From [Flavobacterium] thermophilum (GTDB taxonomy: Bacteria > Bacillota > Bacilli > Bacillales > Anoxybacillaceae), in contig UGGS01000001.1 of assembly GCA_900450595.1 (NCBI GenBank), positions 124,001 through 188,000 of the forward strand: a stretch of DNA of 64,000 bases, in the 5' to 3' direction. Positions within the stretch are counted from its first letter, which is position 1. Every line of letters begins with the position of its first letter. The position numbers and the translations under genes were made by a program. Under the pieces are notes generated by a model. The model was not told where the DNA came from. It worked only from the letters and a program-made list of their open reading frames with translations, and ran no database searches. This document shows positions 1 to 8,420 of this stretch, piece after piece.

Positions 1-189
1 CTGAGCATAGCCATGCATCCATTGCTTCTTTTTGACTGTCATTTTGATCGTGCGCTTCAAGCAGACAGGACATAACGGGCATTGTTCGGGTAGAGAAAGT
101 TCGAAAATCCAACGTTCCCCTTCTTTCCGCACCTTTTGAATCAAAACATCTGGTAAATCGATGAGTTCTTTGATAAACTGAGAGTACAT
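1..189 (-). CDS. ISL3-family transposase, N-terminal 63 residues (partial)
   Basis: This is the first part of a DDE transposase matching the intact 391-residue copy at 55162-56337. The start is the ATG at 189, preceded by a GGAGG-type site 8-10 bases upstream. An upstream in-frame ATG near 246 exists but has no ribosome binding site. The visible part contains the CPLCPVC-type zinc-binding cysteines expected at the N terminus of ISL3 transposases. The gene leaves the window at position 1, so whether this copy is intact is unknown. Confidence 0.85.
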   Translation of the reverse strand, partial: MYSQFIKELIDLPDVLIQKVRKEGERWIFELSLPEQCPLCPVCLKRTIKMTVKKKQWMHGYAQ

Positions 190-316
190 GCGAATTTCCC
201 TCCATGGTTTGGTTTGGTCACCTTTACCATACAGGAAAATTCGCATTTTTTGTACCCTCTATTTCCTCTATGCACACCTACCTTAAATGATCAAGTACAA
301 CTTGTGGTGAAGAGCC
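1..316 (-). mobile_element. ISL3-family insertion sequence, left part only (runs off window start)
   Basis: These 316 bases are the reverse complement of 55035-55350 with no indels and very few substitutions, so they are the transposase-proximal end of a second copy of that element. The terminal repeat ends at 316 (inward from that end it reads GGCTCTTCACCACAAGTTG). The rest of the element lies beyond position 1, so the second end and the target duplication cannot be seen. It sits inside hepT. Confidence 0.93.
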
Positions 317-426
317 TGTTTTGTGTAATTTTGTAAATTTTTTGGATCGCCGTTATATTCTTCACGAATTCGTTTCAGGCAGCGTTCGATCACGCTGATC
401 TTGTTTAAAATGACATCACTTTTCAT
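317..426 (-). pseudogene. hepT: hepT (DUF86/HEPN toxin), 5' fragment cut by ISL3 element
   Basis: The ATG at 426 overlaps the end of mntA by 11 bases, the usual coupling of this toxin-antitoxin pair. About 36 codons remain (MKSDVILNKISVIERCLKRI and on, with an EEYNGDP segment) before the frame enters the insertion sequence at 316. In HepT proteins the RX4HXY RNase motif lies near the C terminus, so the active site has been separated from this promoter-proximal piece. The remainder may lie beyond the window. The HepT assignment rests on the N-terminal pattern together with the adjacent MntA. Confidence 0.7.
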
Positions 427-823
427 ATATGCTCCCGCTTTCCGTAATTTGTTTTAACACCGGTGCTCTCTCTTCGTTTAGTTTCACATACATTTTCAAT
501 GTTTTCATTTCGAACTCAGCCCGTTTCCGCTCGTCGCGGCAATCAATGGCTTTTCCCGTCGAGACGACTTGCGCTTGAAACACGGTGCTGGCTTGGCGCA
601 AATCGACAAGATCGACATCGCGCCCTAACTTGTCAGCCAAATGCCCCGCGAGCCGAAACAGCTCATACGGATCATGCGGTTCGCCGTCGCTGACAAAGGC
701 GATGTCGACATCACTGTCCGGGCGCAGCGTCCCACGGGCGGCTGAACCGAACAGGTAGATGACGAACGGGTGAAGAGCCGGGCGGAGCGTCTGAATGATG
801 ATCGTCTCCATTTCGTTTGGCAA
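416..823 (-). CDS. mntA: MntA-type minimal nucleotidyltransferase antitoxin
   Basis: This is a 135-residue minimal nucleotidyltransferase. It shows the signature GSAARG, then ten residues on a DSDVD acid pair, and a later VDLVDL strand. In this family the protein neutralises HepT, in characterised cases by AMPylating a tyrosine of the toxin. The chosen start is TTG at 823, because AAGGGGG lies 8 bases upstream; the ATG at 811 has no such site. A TATAAT -10 box lies at 856-851. Its partner hepT is broken by an insertion sequence, so the antitoxin may now be dispensable. A longer frame back to 958 is probably not translated, as it crosses the promoter and terminator. Confidence 0.8.
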   Translation of the reverse strand: MPNEMETIIIQTLRPALHPFVIYLFGSAARGTLRPDSDVDIAFVSDGEPHDPYELFRLAGHLADKLGRDVDLVDLRQASTVFQAQVVSTGKAIDCRDERKRAEFEMKTLKMYVKLNEERAPVLKQITESGSIYEK

Positions 824-887
824 TCGCGATGCCCCCTTGCGTTTTTCTTCATTATAGCAAAATCTTATTGTTCTTGGCGAAAAGATG

Positions 888-925
888 GAAAAAGAAAAAG
901 GGATGGCGATGATGCGCCAATCCCT
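888..925 (-). terminator. Rho-independent terminator downstream of clpE
   Basis: On the minus strand AGGGATTGGCG pairs with CGCCATCCCT around a CATCAT loop and is followed by a T-rich run. It separates clpE from mntA. The 926-1103 stretch between it and clpE holds no further gene that I can see. Confidence 0.8.
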
Positions 926-1103
926 CTGAGCGAAAGAAGCAGGGGCTGATTGATTCATTTCCTCCTTACATACAAACTTCGGGGCGGCTCTTTTTGCTGC
1001 TCTTCCCTAAAACACTTCCTCACCCCGAAAACGGGATGGGGCGATGTTCGAGTCATTCGGGTGATGGATGATATAGGTGTGCGCGTTGGTCGTTACGCCA
1101 CAA

Positions 1104-3236
1104 TTAGGCGATTTCCGCCACAATGGCATTGTCCTTGACATCGATACGGATCGCACGCACCGATTGATCCGCGTCAAGCAGGCAGTCGGCGATGTTGTCT
1201 TCGACATGCTCTTGGATGACGCGGCGGAGCGGGCGGGCGCCGAAGGCCGGATGGTAGCCGAGTTCGGCCAGTTTTTCTTTCGCCGCTTCCGTCACCTCGA
1301 GTTCAATGCCTTGCTCGCGCATCGCCGCTTTGACGTCAGCGAGCATCAGGTCGACGATCTCAAGCAAGTGTGCTTTTTCGAGCGGCTTGAACTCGATGAT
1401 GGCGTCGAAGCGGTTCAAAAATTCCGGCTTGAAGTAGGCGCTCAAAGAGTCAAGGACGCTTGTTTGCCCGTTGCCCTCTTTTTCAAAGCCGACGGTGATT
1501 TTTTTGTCGGTCGCACCGGCGTTGCTTGTCGCGATGATGACCGTGTCTTTGAAGCTGACGGTGCGGCCTTGGCTGTCGGTTAGGCGGCCATCTTCTAAAA
1601 TTTGCAAGAAGATGTGCTGTACATCCGGGTGCGCCTTTTCAATCTCGTCAAGCAAGATGATGCTGTACGGATTGCGGCGCACTTTTTCCGTCAGCTGGCC
1701 GGCTTCTTCAAAGCCGACATAGCCCGGCGGCGAACCGATCAGCTTCGAGACCGAATGTTTCTCCATGTATTCGCTCATATCGAGGCGAATCATGGCGTCT
1801 TTTGTGCCAAACAGCTCCTCGGCGAGCGTTTTGGCGAGCTCCGTTTTCCCGACGCCGGTCGGGCCGACGAACAAGAACGAACCGATCGGGCGGTGTTTCG
1901 CTTTCAAGCCGGCGCGGCTGCGGCGGATCGCCTTGGCGACTTTTTTCACCGCTTCCGCTTGGCCGATCACTTTTTTCGCCAAGTGTTCTTCGAGATGTTT
2001 CATTTTTTCTTTTTCATCGGCTTGCAGTTTGCCGACCGGGATGCCGGTTTTCTCGGCAATGATTTGCTCGATGTCCGCCACATCGACTGTTGGGCGTTCT
2101 TGGGTGACGCCTTGCTCGAGTTGTTTCTCAAGCTTTAGCTCTTCATCGCGCAGTTTCGCCGCCAATTCGTAGTTTTCTTCTTTCGCCGCTTGTTCTTTTT
2201 CTTTCGCGATTTGGATCAACCGCTCTTGCAGTTGTTTTTCATCGGTCGAACCGAGGCGCAAGTTCGCTTTCGAGCCGGCCTCGTCAAGCAAGTCGATCGC
2301 CTTGTCCGGGAGGAAGCGGTCTTGAATGTAGCGGTGCGACAGTTTCACGCACGCTTCGATCGCTTCATCCGTATAGCGGACATGGTGGAATTGTTCATAT
2401 TTTGGCTGAATGCCTTTTAAGATGACGATCGCTTCCTCAACGGTCGGCTCGTGGACGATGACCGGTTGGAAGCGGCGCTCAAGAGCCGCGTCTTTTTCAA
2501 TTTGCCGGTATTCTTTGAGCGTCGTCGCCCCAACGACTTGCAGTTCCCCGCGGGCGAGCGCCGGTTTTAAAATATTGCCGGCGTCCATCGAGCCTTCAGC
2601 GGCGCCAGCGCCGACGAGCAGGTGGATTTCGTCAATGAACAAGATGATGTTTTTCCGCTCTTGCAGTTCGGCGATGAGCCGTTTCATCCGCTCTTCAAAT
2701 TGACCGCGGATGCCGGTGTTGGCAACAAGCGAAGCGACGTCAAGCAAGTACACTTCTTTGTTCAACAGTTTTTCTGGCACTTGCCCTTCGGCGATTTTCA
2801 GCGCGAGCCCTTCAACGATGGCTGTTTTCCCGACGCCCGGCTCCCCGATCAACACCGGGTTGTTTTTGTTGCGGCGGTTTAAAATTTCGATCACGCGGGC
2901 GATTTCTTTGTCGCGGCCGATGACCGGATCGATCAAGCCCGCTTTCGCCATTTGCGTCAAGTTGCGGCCGAATTGATCCAAAAATCCGCCGCTATGGCTT
3001 TGCGGGCGCTTCGCCATCGTTTTCGGCGCGCTCATTCCGGCGTTGGCGGCTGTGAACGGGCTAGTAAAGAAGTCATCAAAGGAAAACGGTGAAAAGCCGA
3101 AGTTCATCGGAATGGACAGTTGTTGTTTTTGCTTTTCATAGCATTCATGGCACAGGTGAAGTTGTTGTTTTTCCCCGTTCCATTGCAAGTTGACAAACAC
3201 TGTTGCTTCACGTTGTTGGCATGCTTGGCATAGCAT
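1104..3236 (-). CDS. clpE: ATP-dependent Clp protease ATP-binding subunit ClpE
   Basis: This is a 710-residue Hsp100 unfoldase that feeds ClpP with damaged proteins during heat stress. Order: N-terminal zinc finger (CQAC ... CHEC), a short linker, AAA1 with Walker A GEPGVGKT and sensor/Walker B FIDEIHLL, a UVR-like coiled segment around residues 330-380, then AAA2 with GPTGVGKT and [10 protein letters not shown]. The zinc finger and the UVR segment separate ClpE from ClpC and ClpB. The start is the ATG at 3236 after AAAGGGGG. Transcription is from a sigma-A promoter covered by CtsR boxes. The position next to ykvI matches Bacillus subtilis. Confidence 0.96.
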   Translation of the reverse strand: MLCQACQQREATVFVNLQWNGEKQQLHLCHECYEKQKQQLSIPMNFGFSPFSFDDFFTSPFTAANAGMSAPKTMAKRPQSHSGGFLDQFGRNLTQMAKAGLIDPVIGRDKEIARVIEILNRRNKNNPVLIGEPGVGKTAIVEGLALKIAEGQVPEKLLNKEVYLLDVASLVANTGIRGQFEERMKRLIAELQERKNIILFIDEIHLLVGAGAAEGSMDAGNILKPALARGELQVVGATTLKEYRQIEKDAALERRFQPVIVHEPTVEEAIVILKGIQPKYEQFHHVRYTDEAIEACVKLSHRYIQDRFLPDKAIDLLDEAGSKANLRLGSTDEKQLQERLIQIAKEKEQAAKEENYELAAKLRDEELKLEKQLEQGVTQERPTVDVADIEQIIAEKTGIPVGKLQADEKEKMKHLEEHLAKKVIGQAEAVKKVAKAIRRSRAGLKAKHRPIGSFLFVGPTGVGKTELAKTLAEELFGTKDAMIRLDMSEYMEKHSVSKLIGSPPGYVGFEEAGQLTEKVRRNPYSIILLDEIEKAHPDVQHIFLQILEDGRLTDSQGRTVSFKDTVIIATSNAGATDKKITVGFEKEGNGQTSVLDSLSAYFKPEFLNRFDAIIEFKPLEKAHLLEIVDLMLADVKAAMREQGIELEVTEAAKEKLAELGYHPAFGARPLRRVIQEHVEDNIADCLLDADQSVRAIRIDVKDNAIVAEIA

Positions 3237-3272
3237 GAGACATACCCCCTTTTCTCTTATTCGGGATTTGAC

Positions 3273-3328
3273 TTTGACTTTCTTTGACTTTCTGACTTTA
3301 TTATACTTTGACCTTTTTTGACTTTCAA
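3273..3328 (-). promoter_or_regulatory. clpE promoter with CtsR operator boxes
   Basis: On the minus strand a -35 TTGAAA (3328-3323) and a -10 TATAAT (3305-3300) are 17 bases apart. The spacer is a perfect CtsR box, two RGTCAAA heptads three bases apart (3323-3307). A second perfect box lies at 3289-3273, with additional single heptads between and beside them. CtsR is the class III heat-shock repressor of Firmicutes and is expected to block this promoter at normal temperature. Confidence 0.92.
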
Positions 3329-3503
3329 GTGTTTTGTACAAAAAAATTGTAATAACGATGAAATGTTTTTGAAAAAATGGTGAATACTAATGTAGGTGCG
3401 GCAAAGCTATGATAAAGTGAAAAACAGAAAAAGAGGCGGAAAAGACTCCGTCTTTGGTGCTCATGATGATCATGAATTTGAAGGAAAAAGGAGAAAGGTG
3501 AAG

Positions 3504-4247
3504 ATGAGAAGACAGGTTGGTTTCGCGTTTGCTGTTGTACTTTTGGGGATGATGATCATGGCTGCTTGTACAAATCACAACAAGCAAGCCGAGACGCCGG
3601 CCGTGCTTGACGTGAAAATCGATGCGCCGGATCATATCGATTTGAACAAACCGACCAAGCTCGCCTGCGTCGTGACGTACGGCGGTGAAAAAGTGGACGA
3701 TGCGAACGAAGTCAAGTTTGAAGTATGGAAGCACGGAAGCAGCGAGCGGGAAATGCTTGAAGCGAAGCATGACGGCGACGGCCGATACTCGGTGGAAAAA
3801 ACGTTCACCGAAGCGGGAACATATTCGGTCGTCGCCCATGTGACGGCGCGCGACATGCATAACATGCCGAAGAAAGATATTGTCGCCGGCAACCCGGAAT
3901 AGGCGGCGACGGCTGACGGTGCGCGCGAAAATTCCCAAGGCAGTGCTGAAGAACACCATCATGGCGCCGTCGCCATTTCGCTGTCGTCCCGTTCGTTCGA
4001 AGCCGGAAAACCGGCGGCATTGACCGTTCACCTCACCAAAGATGGGAAGCCGTTGACAGGTGCGACCGTTCGTTTTGAGATTTGGCAGGCGGACAATAAG
4101 CATGAATTTGTCGATGCAAAGGAAAAAGGAAACGGCGAATACGAAGCAATGGACACGTTTGCCAACAAAGGAACGTATTCGGTGAAAGTGCATGTGGAAG
4201 CAGATCAATTGCACGAACATCAAATCGAACAAGTGACGGTTCAGTAA
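3504..4247 (+). pseudogene. YtkA/FixH-like two-domain lipoprotein gene with in-frame TAG
   Basis: The ATG at 3504 follows AAGGAG. A signal peptide ends in the lipobox MAAC, so the protein should be lipid-anchored outside the membrane. Two similar YtkA-like beta domains follow, each with an E(V/I)W core and a GTYSV strand. A TAG at 3900-3902, exactly between the two domains, stops translation after the first one; the same frame then runs open to the TAA at 4247. The linker after the stop is EEHHHG-rich and could bind metal. Either the second domain is lost or this is a sequencing error; CAG to TAG is the simplest change. Confidence 0.75.
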
Positions 4248-4250
4248 CGA

Positions 4251-4279
4251 AGGATGCCGAGGGAGGCATCCTTTTTTTC
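4251..4279 (+). terminator. Terminator after the YtkA-like gene
   Basis: GGATGCC pairs with GGCATCC around a short purine-rich loop and is followed by seven T. Confidence 0.9.
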
Positions 4280-4354
4280 TACTCGTCTTTCTTGTCCGCT
4301 GCGGACATATATATAGAAGTAAAGCAACGGACAAGGAGAAGGAGAGGGCAGTCA

Positions 4355-5395
4355 GTGAAGAAGAAAGCGGAATGGTCGGAAGCATGGCAAATCGCCGCTG
4401 TTTACGTCGGCACGGTGATTGGAGCGGGATTTGCGACTGGCAGGGAAATTATTGAATTTTTTACCCGCTACGGAATGGCTGGGACGATCGGGGTGGCGGT
4501 CAGCGGCGTTTTGTTCACATGGGGAGGCGCGCGGCTCATGGTGATGGCGCGCCGCATTGGAGCTGCGTCCTATGATGAGTTGAATCGCTATTTGTTCGGG
4601 AACATGTTGAGCCCGTTTGTGACGCTTGTGATGACGGTGATGATCGCGGGGGTGACGGCGGTGATGATCGCCGGGGCGGGTGCCGTGTTTGAAGAGCAGC
4701 TCGGCTGGACACGGCAGGCGGGCGTCGCGCTGACGCTCGGGTTGGCGCTTTTGGTCATGTTGTTTGACCGCAAAGGGCTGTTTGGCGTCAACGTGTTTGT
4801 CGCGCCGATGATGGTGCTGTTCAGCGCCATCGCCTTTGTGAAAACAATCGTGGCTGGCGATTTGTGCCGTCCGGACATGGCTGCGGTGGACTATTCCCTC
4901 AAGGCGATGTTGTCCCCGTTTTCCTATGCGGCCTTTAACTTGGCGATGGCCCAAGCGGTGCTTGTCCCCATCGCCCGCGAAGCGACCGATGAGCGAGCGG
5001 TGAGGCGCGGAGCGATGTTAGGCGGAATGGTGTTGACGGTTTTGCTGCTGTTGAACCATATGGTGCTGCTGTCGTTTCCACACAAGGACGATTATGATAT
5101 TCCAATGGCCGAAGTCGTTCATACGTTTTTTACTGTGTTGTATTGGCTTTATGTCGTCGTCATTTACGGAGAAATTTTTACATCGGTCATCGGCGGCATG
5201 TTTGGACTTGCACGCCAAGTGCGCGTTTGGGCGCCGCTTGGCGGGAAATGGCTGGGCGTGCTGCTCGTTTTGCTGTTTGCGGCGGTCAGCCCGTTTCATT
5301 ACGGGGAGCTGCTGTCATTCATCTATCCGCTGTTTGGTTATATGAGTCTTGTGCTTTTGTGGCTTCTTTGGCGCCGGCAGCTGCCGCGCCGGTAA
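4355..5395 (+). CDS. ykvI: YkvI family integral membrane protein
   Basis: This is a 346-residue polytopic membrane protein with about ten hydrophobic segments. The first segment carries the GTVIGAGFATGREI pattern, which resembles the substrate-binding unwound helix of APC-superfamily transporters. The substrate is unknown. The start is taken as the GTG at 4355, after a purine-rich GGAGAGGG stretch; the ORF opens further upstream but that part overlaps the terminator-promoter region. In B. subtilis the homologue also lies between clpE and the queuosine genes, which supports the name. Confidence 0.85.
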   Translation: MKKKAEWSEAWQIAAVYVGTVIGAGFATGREIIEFFTRYGMAGTIGVAVSGVLFTWGGARLMVMARRIGAASYDELNRYLFGNMLSPFVTLVMTVMIAGVTAVMIAGAGAVFEEQLGWTRQAGVALTLGLALLVMLFDRKGLFGVNVFVAPMMVLFSAIAFVKTIVAGDLCRPDMAAVDYSLKAMLSPFSYAAFNLAMAQAVLVPIAREATDERAVRRGAMLGGMVLTVLLLLNHMVLLSFPHKDDYDIPMAEVVHTFFTVLYWLYVVVIYGEIFTSVIGGMFGLARQVRVWAPLGGKWLGVLLVLLFAAVSPFHYGELLSFIYPLFGYMSLVLLWLLWRRQLPRR

Positions 5396-5398
5396 ATG

Positions 5399-5446
5399 AG
5401 CCCTTTCGTTCCCCAAAGTTTTTTGGTGAAGGGGGACGAAAGGGCT
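5399..5446 (+). terminator. Long inverted repeat after ykvI
   Basis: AGCCCTTTCGTTCCCC pairs with GGGGGACGAAAGGGCT. The following T run is weak (TTCGTTTCG), so it may act in both directions between ykvI and the small minus-strand gene. Confidence 0.6.
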
Positions 5447-5479
5447 TCGTTTCGTTATGAGTGGAAGCGGGCGATCATT

Positions 5480-5641
5480 TTATTCATCATGGCCAAGGCG
5501 GTCGTCTAAAAAGGTGCGGATGCGGTCGAGCTGCTCTTCAAGCGGACGCGTTCGGTCGATCATCTTTCGCAGCGCTTCCGCCGTTTCCGTCACTTTTTTC
5601 AACGCCTGTCTCGCCCGGCGCCGTTTCGTCAGCTCACTCAT
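5480..5641 (-). CDS. Small charged hypothetical protein (53 aa)
   Basis: The ATG at 5641 has a strong AAGGAG site 8 bases upstream. The product begins MSELTKRRRARQALKKVTE, is rich in Arg, Lys and Glu, is predicted helical, and ends RLGHDE. I do not recognise the family. It is transcribed away from the germination operon, with which it shares an AT-rich upstream region (5642-5776). The clean start signal and codon use make it a likely real gene. Confidence 0.65.
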   Translation of the reverse strand: MSELTKRRRARQALKKVTETAEALRKMIDRTRPLEEQLDRIRTFLDDRLGHDE

Positions 5642-5776
5642 TTACGATTCTCCTTTTTATTTTTTGTCTATTCACAATAATATATACAATATTCTGTCGA
5701 ATCAATAGGGAATGCGAGGGATGCATAAAAATGCCCTTCTATTGGAAGACTATGCCGTAAACGGAAAGGCGAGGGG

Positions 5777-7297
5777 ATGTTCGTGGGTTTATTCTCATTT
5801 TGGAAAAAAAAGAAAAAACACCCCCCTCAGCGACCCATTTCGCAACTTTGGGAAACGCTGCGGCAATCGAGCGATTTTGTTGAATTGTCGTTCATCGTTG
5901 GGGGCAAGGAGCTGTCGATTTATTATTTTGATTCGCTCGTCGATCCGCAAGTGCTGCAAGAGCGGATTCTTTGCCATTTGCAAAACGACATTCCAAACCA
6001 TCCAACTGTCCGTTTGGAAGACTTGCAGCAAATCGTGCCGATTCAGCGCATTGAGGTGAGTGAAGACACGGCACTGATTGAAGAGAAGGTGCTGAAAGGG
6101 TTTGTCGCGGTCACCTTCCGCGAGCAGCCAAACAAAGCGGCGCTCATGAGCGCCGCGGCTGAAAATTTGGGGCTTCGGGAAAACAATGATTCGGAAAACG
6201 AATTCAGCGTCGTCGGACCGAAAGTCGGATTTGTGGAAAACGTCGGGGTCAACTTGCATCTCATCCGCCGGCAAGTGGTGACGCCGAATCTTGTGTTTCG
6301 GGAAATGTCGATTGGTTCGGTGTCGAAAACGAAAGTGGTCATCGCCTACATCGATGGCGTCGCCAATCCGGAAGTCATTCAAACGGTGACGCAGCGGCTT
6401 GAGTCCATTCATTTTGACCTCGTGTTTGACAACGCTATTTTGGATCAGTTGCTCGCGGACAATTCGCGGACACCGTTTCCTCTTTTTATCTCGACCGAGC
6501 GGATCGACCGGGCCATTTATGCGCTTGTGTCGGGTCAGGTGGCCATTTTTTGCGACGGCTCCCCGTATGCCGTGATTGGCCCCGCCGCTCTCTTCGATTT
6601 TTTTACGTCGCCGGAAGACTATTATTTGCCATGGGTGCTCGGCACGTTTTTCCGGCTCATCCGGTTTTTCGGCGTTGCGTTCTCGGTGTTAGCGTCGCCG
6701 ATTTATGTGGCGGTACTGACGTATCATTATGAAATGATTCCCGAAGACTTGCTCGGCCCGATCATTTATTCCCGCTCGAACGTGCCGTTTCCGCCGATAC
6801 TCGAGGTGCTGTTTTTGGAAATTACGATTGAGCTGTTGCGCGAGGCCGGGGCGCGGCTGCCGACGAAAGTCGCACAAACGCTCGGGATTGTCGGCGGGAT
6901 TGTCATCGGGCAAGCAACCGTTGATGCCGGGCTGACGAGTACGATTTTGTTGATTGTCGTCGCGTTGGCGGCGCTCGCTTCGTTTACAACGCCGATTTTC
7001 AAAATGTCCAACACGATTCGGTTCATTCGGTTTCCGTTTATTTTGTTTGCTGCATGTTGGGGCGGGATCGGCATTATCTTCGCCGTGTGCGGGCTGCTCA
7101 TTCATTTAGGGCGGCTGCAGTCGTTTGGCTATCCGTATTTGCTGCCGTTTTATCCATTTCGTGTGCGCAGCTTCCGCGATACATTCGTTCGTTCGCCATA
7201 CAGTGAAACGGCGGAGCGGCCGATGTTTCTTCGTCCGCGGTCGCGGTTTCGTTACGATCCGAATGCGGCGAAGCAAAAACGCGATATTGATGAGTAA
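5777..7297 (+). CDS. GerA-type spore germination receptor, A subunit
   Basis: This 506-residue protein is the A subunit of a nutrient-germinant receptor in the inner spore membrane. The N-terminal half (about 1-240) is soluble and includes a GSVSKTKVVIAYIDG motif typical of GerAA/GerKA. The C-terminal half holds several membrane helices, including LSVLASPIYVAVLTYHYEMIP-like and GGIVIGQATVDAG segments. The basic tail RSRFRYDP is also typical. The start is the ATG at 5777 after GGCGAGGGG; a GTG at 5783 is an alternative. It is the first gene of an operon with the C and B subunits. Confidence 0.93.
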   Translation: MFVGLFSFWKKKKKHPPQRPISQLWETLRQSSDFVELSFIVGGKELSIYYFDSLVDPQVLQERILCHLQNDIPNHPTVRLEDLQQIVPIQRIEVSEDTALIEEKVLKGFVAVTFREQPNKAALMSAAAENLGLRENNDSENEFSVVGPKVGFVENVGVNLHLIRRQVVTPNLVFREMSIGSVSKTKVVIAYIDGVANPEVIQTVTQRLESIHFDLVFDNAILDQLLADNSRTPFPLFISTERIDRAIYALVSGQVAIFCDGSPYAVIGPAALFDFFTSPEDYYLPWVLGTFFRLIRFFGVAFSVLASPIYVAVLTYHYEMIPEDLLGPIIYSRSNVPFPPILEVLFLEITIELLREAGARLPTKVAQTLGIVGGIVIGQATVDAGLTSTILLIVVALAALASFTTPIFKMSNTIRFIRFPFILFAACWGGIGIIFAVCGLLIHLGRLQSFGYPYLLPFYPFRVRSFRDTFVRSPYSETAERPMFLRPRSRFRYDPNAAKQKRDIDE

Positions 7298-7308
7298 GGG
7301 GGATCGTG

Positions 7309-8394
7309 ATGAGGCGTGGGCTTCTATGGCTCGGTGCGCTGCTGTTGCTTGGCGGCTGCGCCAGTTCGCGGCCGATTGATGAAATTCAAATTATCCAACA
7401 GATGGGGTATGATTTCGAGAACGGCCGCTACACGGGCACCGCGGTGTACCCGACGTTCAAGCAAGGGCCGATGACAAAGCCGAATATGCTGACGACGACG
7501 TCGCCGACGGTCTACGACTTGATTCCGCGCCTGTCATCGAAATCCGCGCTGCCGGTTGAGGAAGGGCAGCTGCGCTTGATTTTGTTCGGCAAGGAGTTTG
7601 CTCGGCGGGGGGTGACGCAAATTACGCACAGCCTCGCGCGCAACAACAAAGTCGGCAGTCATTTGCTGCTTGGCGTAGCGGAAGAAAGCGCGAAGGAGCT
7701 GCTGAAAATCACGGCGAAAACGACGCTGAGCGATACGTTGTATTTGCCGAATCTGGTGGAGCAGAATGAGCAGTCGATGAACTTGCCGAAAACGAATTTG
7801 CACTTGTTTTTGTATCGCTATTTTTCCCCGGGCAGCGATCCGTTTTTGCCGTATTTTGAGAAAAAAGGAGATTTCGTCAAGCTTGAAGGGGTCGCGTTGT
7901 TTCGCGACGACCGATACGTGGGGCATGTGAGTTTGCGTGATTCGTTTTTAATGAAAATTTTGCTTGGAGAAACGAAAAACGGCGTCTACCAGCTGAAGAT
8001 TGGGAATCGCGGGAAACAGGGCGAGGATCGGGTGATGCTGCAAAACTTATGGGCGAAGCCGAAATATGAATGGAAGCGTGATGGAGGCCGCCATGTGCTT
8101 GATGTGTTCGTCCATATCCATGCGTCGGTGAGGGATTACCCGTCATGGCTCGATCAGCCGGGAGGTGATTTGTTTGCTGATGTGAAGAAAAAGATGCAAA
8201 ACGAATTGGAGCATAATATGCGCCGGTTATTCCACTATTTTCAGAAAAAACGGATTGACCCGCTCGGCATCGGCGATTTTGTTCGCAGTGTGACAAGACA
8301 TTGGGATTCCGACGCGTTTTACCGTGAATACCCGGATCTAGACATCCGCCCGCACGTCACGGTGGATATCGTCCATACCGGCATTGGCGAATAA
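7309..8394 (+). CDS. GerA-type germination receptor, C subunit (lipoprotein)
   Basis: This 361-residue Ger(x)C lipoprotein has a short signal peptide ending in the lipobox LLGGC, so the mature protein is anchored by Cys18. Typical motifs are EIQIIQQMGYDFE near the N terminus and the conserved C-terminal region around DPLGIGD. It starts at the ATG 11 bases after the A-subunit stop, with AAGGGGG just upstream; a GTG at 7306 is an alternative. The order A-C-B matches gerK rather than gerA of B. subtilis. Confidence 0.93.
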   Translation: MRRGLLWLGALLLLGGCASSRPIDEIQIIQQMGYDFENGRYTGTAVYPTFKQGPMTKPNMLTTTSPTVYDLIPRLSSKSALPVEEGQLRLILFGKEFARRGVTQITHSLARNNKVGSHLLLGVAEESAKELLKITAKTTLSDTLYLPNLVEQNEQSMNLPKTNLHLFLYRYFSPGSDPFLPYFEKKGDFVKLEGVALFRDDRYVGHVSLRDSFLMKILLGETKNGVYQLKIGNRGKQGEDRVMLQNLWAKPKYEWKRDGGRHVLDVFVHIHASVRDYPSWLDQPGGDLFADVKKKMQNELEHNMRRLFHYFQKKRIDPLGIGDFVRSVTRHWDSDAFYREYPDLDIRPHVTVDIVHTGIGE

Positions 8395-8420
8395 GACGGG
8401 GAACATGAGGAGGGATTAGG

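Noticed and set aside
463..693. Plus-strand and second minus-strand ORFs over mntA
   Set aside because: They are shadows of the nucleotidyltransferase gene, with no ribosome binding sites and no recognisable products. The same holds for the many overlapping frames in clpE, ptsG, ptsI and the transposase genes.
3387..4385. 332-codon minus-strand ORF opposite the YtkA-like gene
   Set aside because: Its composition (runs of Phe, Arg and His) is that of an antisense frame of a GC-rich gene, and the lipobox, domain repeats and start signal are all on the plus strand.
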